A stretch of DNA of 6,226 nt from Planctomycetota bacterium. Its GTDB lineage: Bacteria > Planctomycetota > Planctomycetia > Gemmatales > Gemmataceae. This document shows positions 5,992 through 6,226 of this stretch, piece by piece. The DNA is taken from contig JAGWVO010000220.1 in the NCBI GenBank assembly GCA_018970845.1, forward strand, positions 1-6,226, given 5' to 3'. Both the position numbers and the translations under genes were made by a program. The notes beneath the pieces were generated by a model that worked only from the letters and a program-made list of their open reading frames with translations, was not told where the DNA came from and ran no database searches. Within the stretch, counting starts at the first letter, position 1, and each line of letters opens with the position of its first letter.

Positions 5992-6226
5992 TCAGAACCG
6001 CGGGCAAAGCCCCATCAGCTGCAAAATCGACAGTGCCAGCGAGCCCATGATGACGGCCCCCGCGGCCACCAGGAGCACCGCGCCCGGAGCCAGGCTCCCG
6101 CAGTGTTCGGCCGTCAACAGTTCATCGAGGCTGCGTTCCAGTTCGGCCCGGCGCGGCTCGGGCAGCAAACCCCAGTTGATCTCGCATACCCCGGCCATAG
6201 GCCTGTCATCCCAGCGGATTTCCGGC
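5992..6226 (-). CDS. Unrecognised protein with C-terminal transmembrane segment (5' end possibly outside window)
   Basis: The frame ends at a TGA at 5994-5992 and stays open to the right edge. An internal ATG at 6198 would give 68 residues, but the nine codons before it (PEIRWDDRP) are also open and look protein-like, so the true start may lie beyond the window. Counted from that ATG, a charged, probably helical stretch (residues 14-31, PEPRRAELERSLDELLTA) is followed by one hydrophobic segment at about 38-61 and a short tail ending CPRF. This suggests a membrane protein anchored by its C-terminus with most of the chain on one side. Cysteines are at 5, 33 and 65. I recognise no family. It converges on the small basic gene. 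Confidence 0.55.
   Translation of the reverse strand, partial: PEIRWDDRPMAGVCEINWGLLPEPRRAELERSLDELLTAEHCGSLAPGAVLLVAAGAVIMGSLALSILQLMGLCPRF

Overview
The window is GC-rich bacterial chromosomal DNA, densely coding on both strands, and looks like an ordinary housekeeping neighbourhood. The best clue to the organism is the 75-residue lysine-rich protein at 5695-5922. Its N-terminal half matches, from memory, the small basic signature protein of the Planctomycetota-Verrucomicrobiota-Chlamydiota (PVC) superphylum. The secreted protein at the left edge has tandem EF-hand-like loops of a style I associate with planctomycete-like bacteria. I infer a member of the PVC group, probably Planctomycetota, but no database search was possible.

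Layout, left to right. A minus-strand gene runs off the left edge (1-1039) and encodes an exported TPR protein with EF-hand-like loops. About 360 bases without a convincing gene follow (1040-1403). Next is a minus-strand tRNA with anticodon CAT (1404-1476), most likely the lysidine-modified tRNA-Ile2. Divergent from it is an exported metal-dependent amidohydrolase (1523-2785, plus). This meets, tail to tail with one base between the stops, an Rrf2-type regulator (2787-3260, minus). A 129-base AT-richer spacer separates the regulator from a divergent PfkB-family sugar kinase (3390-4298, plus). The kinase converges on a LarA-type nickel-pincer racemase (4323-5600, minus). Divergent from larA is the small basic protein, with a good promoter in front and a 14-bp perfect hairpin behind. 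At the right edge, a minus-strand gene enters the window and ends in a transmembrane segment (5992-6226, partial).

Genes alternate in strand, so almost every one is probably its own transcription unit and no operon can be claimed. The amidohydrolase, sugar kinase and racemase are separate catabolic or salvage-type enzymes with no shared pathway visible here. The Rrf2 regulator shares an intergenic region with the sugar kinase and could control itself and possibly the kinase. That region holds a perfect 10-bp palindrome inside the predicted promoter spacer. I found no CRISPR array, insertion sequence, phage gene or obvious novel multi-gene system.
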